This document shows, one piece after another, positions 63,518 through 64,000 of a stretch of 64,000 nt of DNA. The position numbers and the translations under genes were made by a program. How positions within the stretch are numbered: the stretch's first letter is position 1; the number at the start of each line of letters is the position of its first letter. Under the pieces are notes generated by a model. It searched no databases, had not been told where the DNA came from, and worked only from the letters and a program-made list of their open reading frames with translations. Source of the stretch: Mesorhizobium sp. 1M-11 (GTDB lineage Bacteria; Pseudomonadota; Alphaproteobacteria; Rhizobiales; Rhizobiaceae); assembly GCF_001303895.1 (NCBI RefSeq), contig NZ_LJSD01000034.1, positions 1-64,000 on the forward strand. The letters are read 5' to 3'.

Positions 63518-63766
63518 GTCGTAAAACCTCTCCTCGGTCCGCGCCTCTTCCATCGCCCGAATTGAGGATGAAAACAAGGCTCGCTAATAGACGCGGCGTG
63601 CGCAGCGTGGCGTGCCGGCAACAGTTTGGTGGACATCACGGTCCACCGCTTTGTCGGGGGGAGTCGATTGACAGCTTCTTGAAAGGCTGCAACTTTCGTA
63701 TATCGAAGAACACAAATGTTCTTGAGGTGGCGCGCCGGAGACAACCGGGCGTCCTGGGGAGGAAAA

Positions 63767-64000
63767 ATGGATACCTTTTTGACCGGCCTGAAATCGGCCG
63801 TGGACACGCTTGGCGCGACGGTTCTGTTGCCCATCGTCATTTTCATCATCGCCGTGGTGCTCGGCGCCAAGGTGGGCAGGCATTTCGTGCTGCCGTCACC
63901 ATCGGCGTGGCCTTCATCGGTATCAACCTGGTGCTCGGCCTGATGCTCACCTCGATCGGCGACGTGGCCAAGGCCATCGTGACCAACACCGGCATACAGC
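63767..64000 (+). pseudogene. PTS galactitol-type EIIC, start of gene, frameshifted, cut by window
   Basis: ATG 63767 with GGGGAGGA upstream gives MDTFLTGLKSAVDTLGATVL, LPIVIFIIAVVLGAKVGR, the EIIC start of the galactitol family. After AGG at 63880 the family sequence (AFRAAVTIGVAFIGINLVLG) continues only in another frame; one extra G (AGG GCA) would restore it. The second frame stays open to the window end. Either a broken gene or a base-calling error. Confidence 0.7.

Overview
The window looks like chromosomal DNA from a Hyphomicrobiales (Rhizobiales) alphaproteobacterium, most likely a Mesorhizobium/Aminobacter/Phyllobacteriaceae-type organism. Evidence: high GC; adjacent gltB and gltD; a cpdR - N-formylglutamate amidohydrolase - hisN neighbourhood; a Brucella Omp10-type lipoprotein; three DUF982 proteins; ROSE-type heat-shock leaders; and intergenic repeats of the kind common in rhizobia. 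No species can be assigned from the sequence alone.

Left part (1-34,984) is accessory. It starts with an IS21-family element (istB/istA) cut by the window edge. Next come a 46-residue basic protein, rpsU, and a hipBA toxin-antitoxin pair with two perfect palindromes in its control region. A rearrangement scar follows, joining a 5'-truncated sulfatase to a 5'-truncated, frameshifted MFS gene. Then come an orphan Imm11-like immunity protein, an AraC regulator, and a large Gly-rich autotransporter whose barrel is frameshifted at a G7 tract. Positions 15.2-21.3 kb hold a stress cluster: groES-groEL with a CIRCE-like site, three DUF982 genes, a Usg-family gene, small unknowns, and two Hsp20 genes behind an RpoH-like promoter and a ROSE RNA thermometer. 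Positions 21.7-35.0 kb hold a trb-type conjugation module (traG, copG, trbBCDEJ-L-FGI, DUF2274), an excisionase-like HTH gene and a tyrosine integrase. The integrase runs antisense into tRNA-Val(GAC), so this is the right end of an integrative conjugative element (ICE). trbL carries a one-base frameshift and no relaxase gene is present. The ICE's left end was not found, so the stress cluster could be its cargo.

Right part (35.0-64.0 kb) is core-like. It has cpdR, N-formylglutamate amidohydrolase, a small RNA of the alpha-r8/MmgR type upstream of hisN, a lysophospholipase-like hydrolase, and a second ROSE/RpoH-controlled Hsp20. An MFS exporter lies behind a textbook SoxR operator, followed by LysE, PhzF and threonine aldolase. 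Then come the NADPH glutamate synthase pair gltB/gltD (ammonia assimilation), a DUF459 hydrolase, an MltB-like transglycosylase with a dispersed repeat inserted in its signal-peptide coding region, and galU. A beta-barrel protein, kdsD (KDO synthesis), DUF4180, an NfeD/SPFH membrane pair, hemH, a 5'-nucleotidase with LysM domain, omp10 and the frameshifted start of a galactitol-type PTS IIC gene close the window.

Four genes carry a single-base-type frameshift (MFS, autotransporter, trbL, PTS IIC). Each lies at a short run of identical bases, so real decay and assembly error must be told apart.
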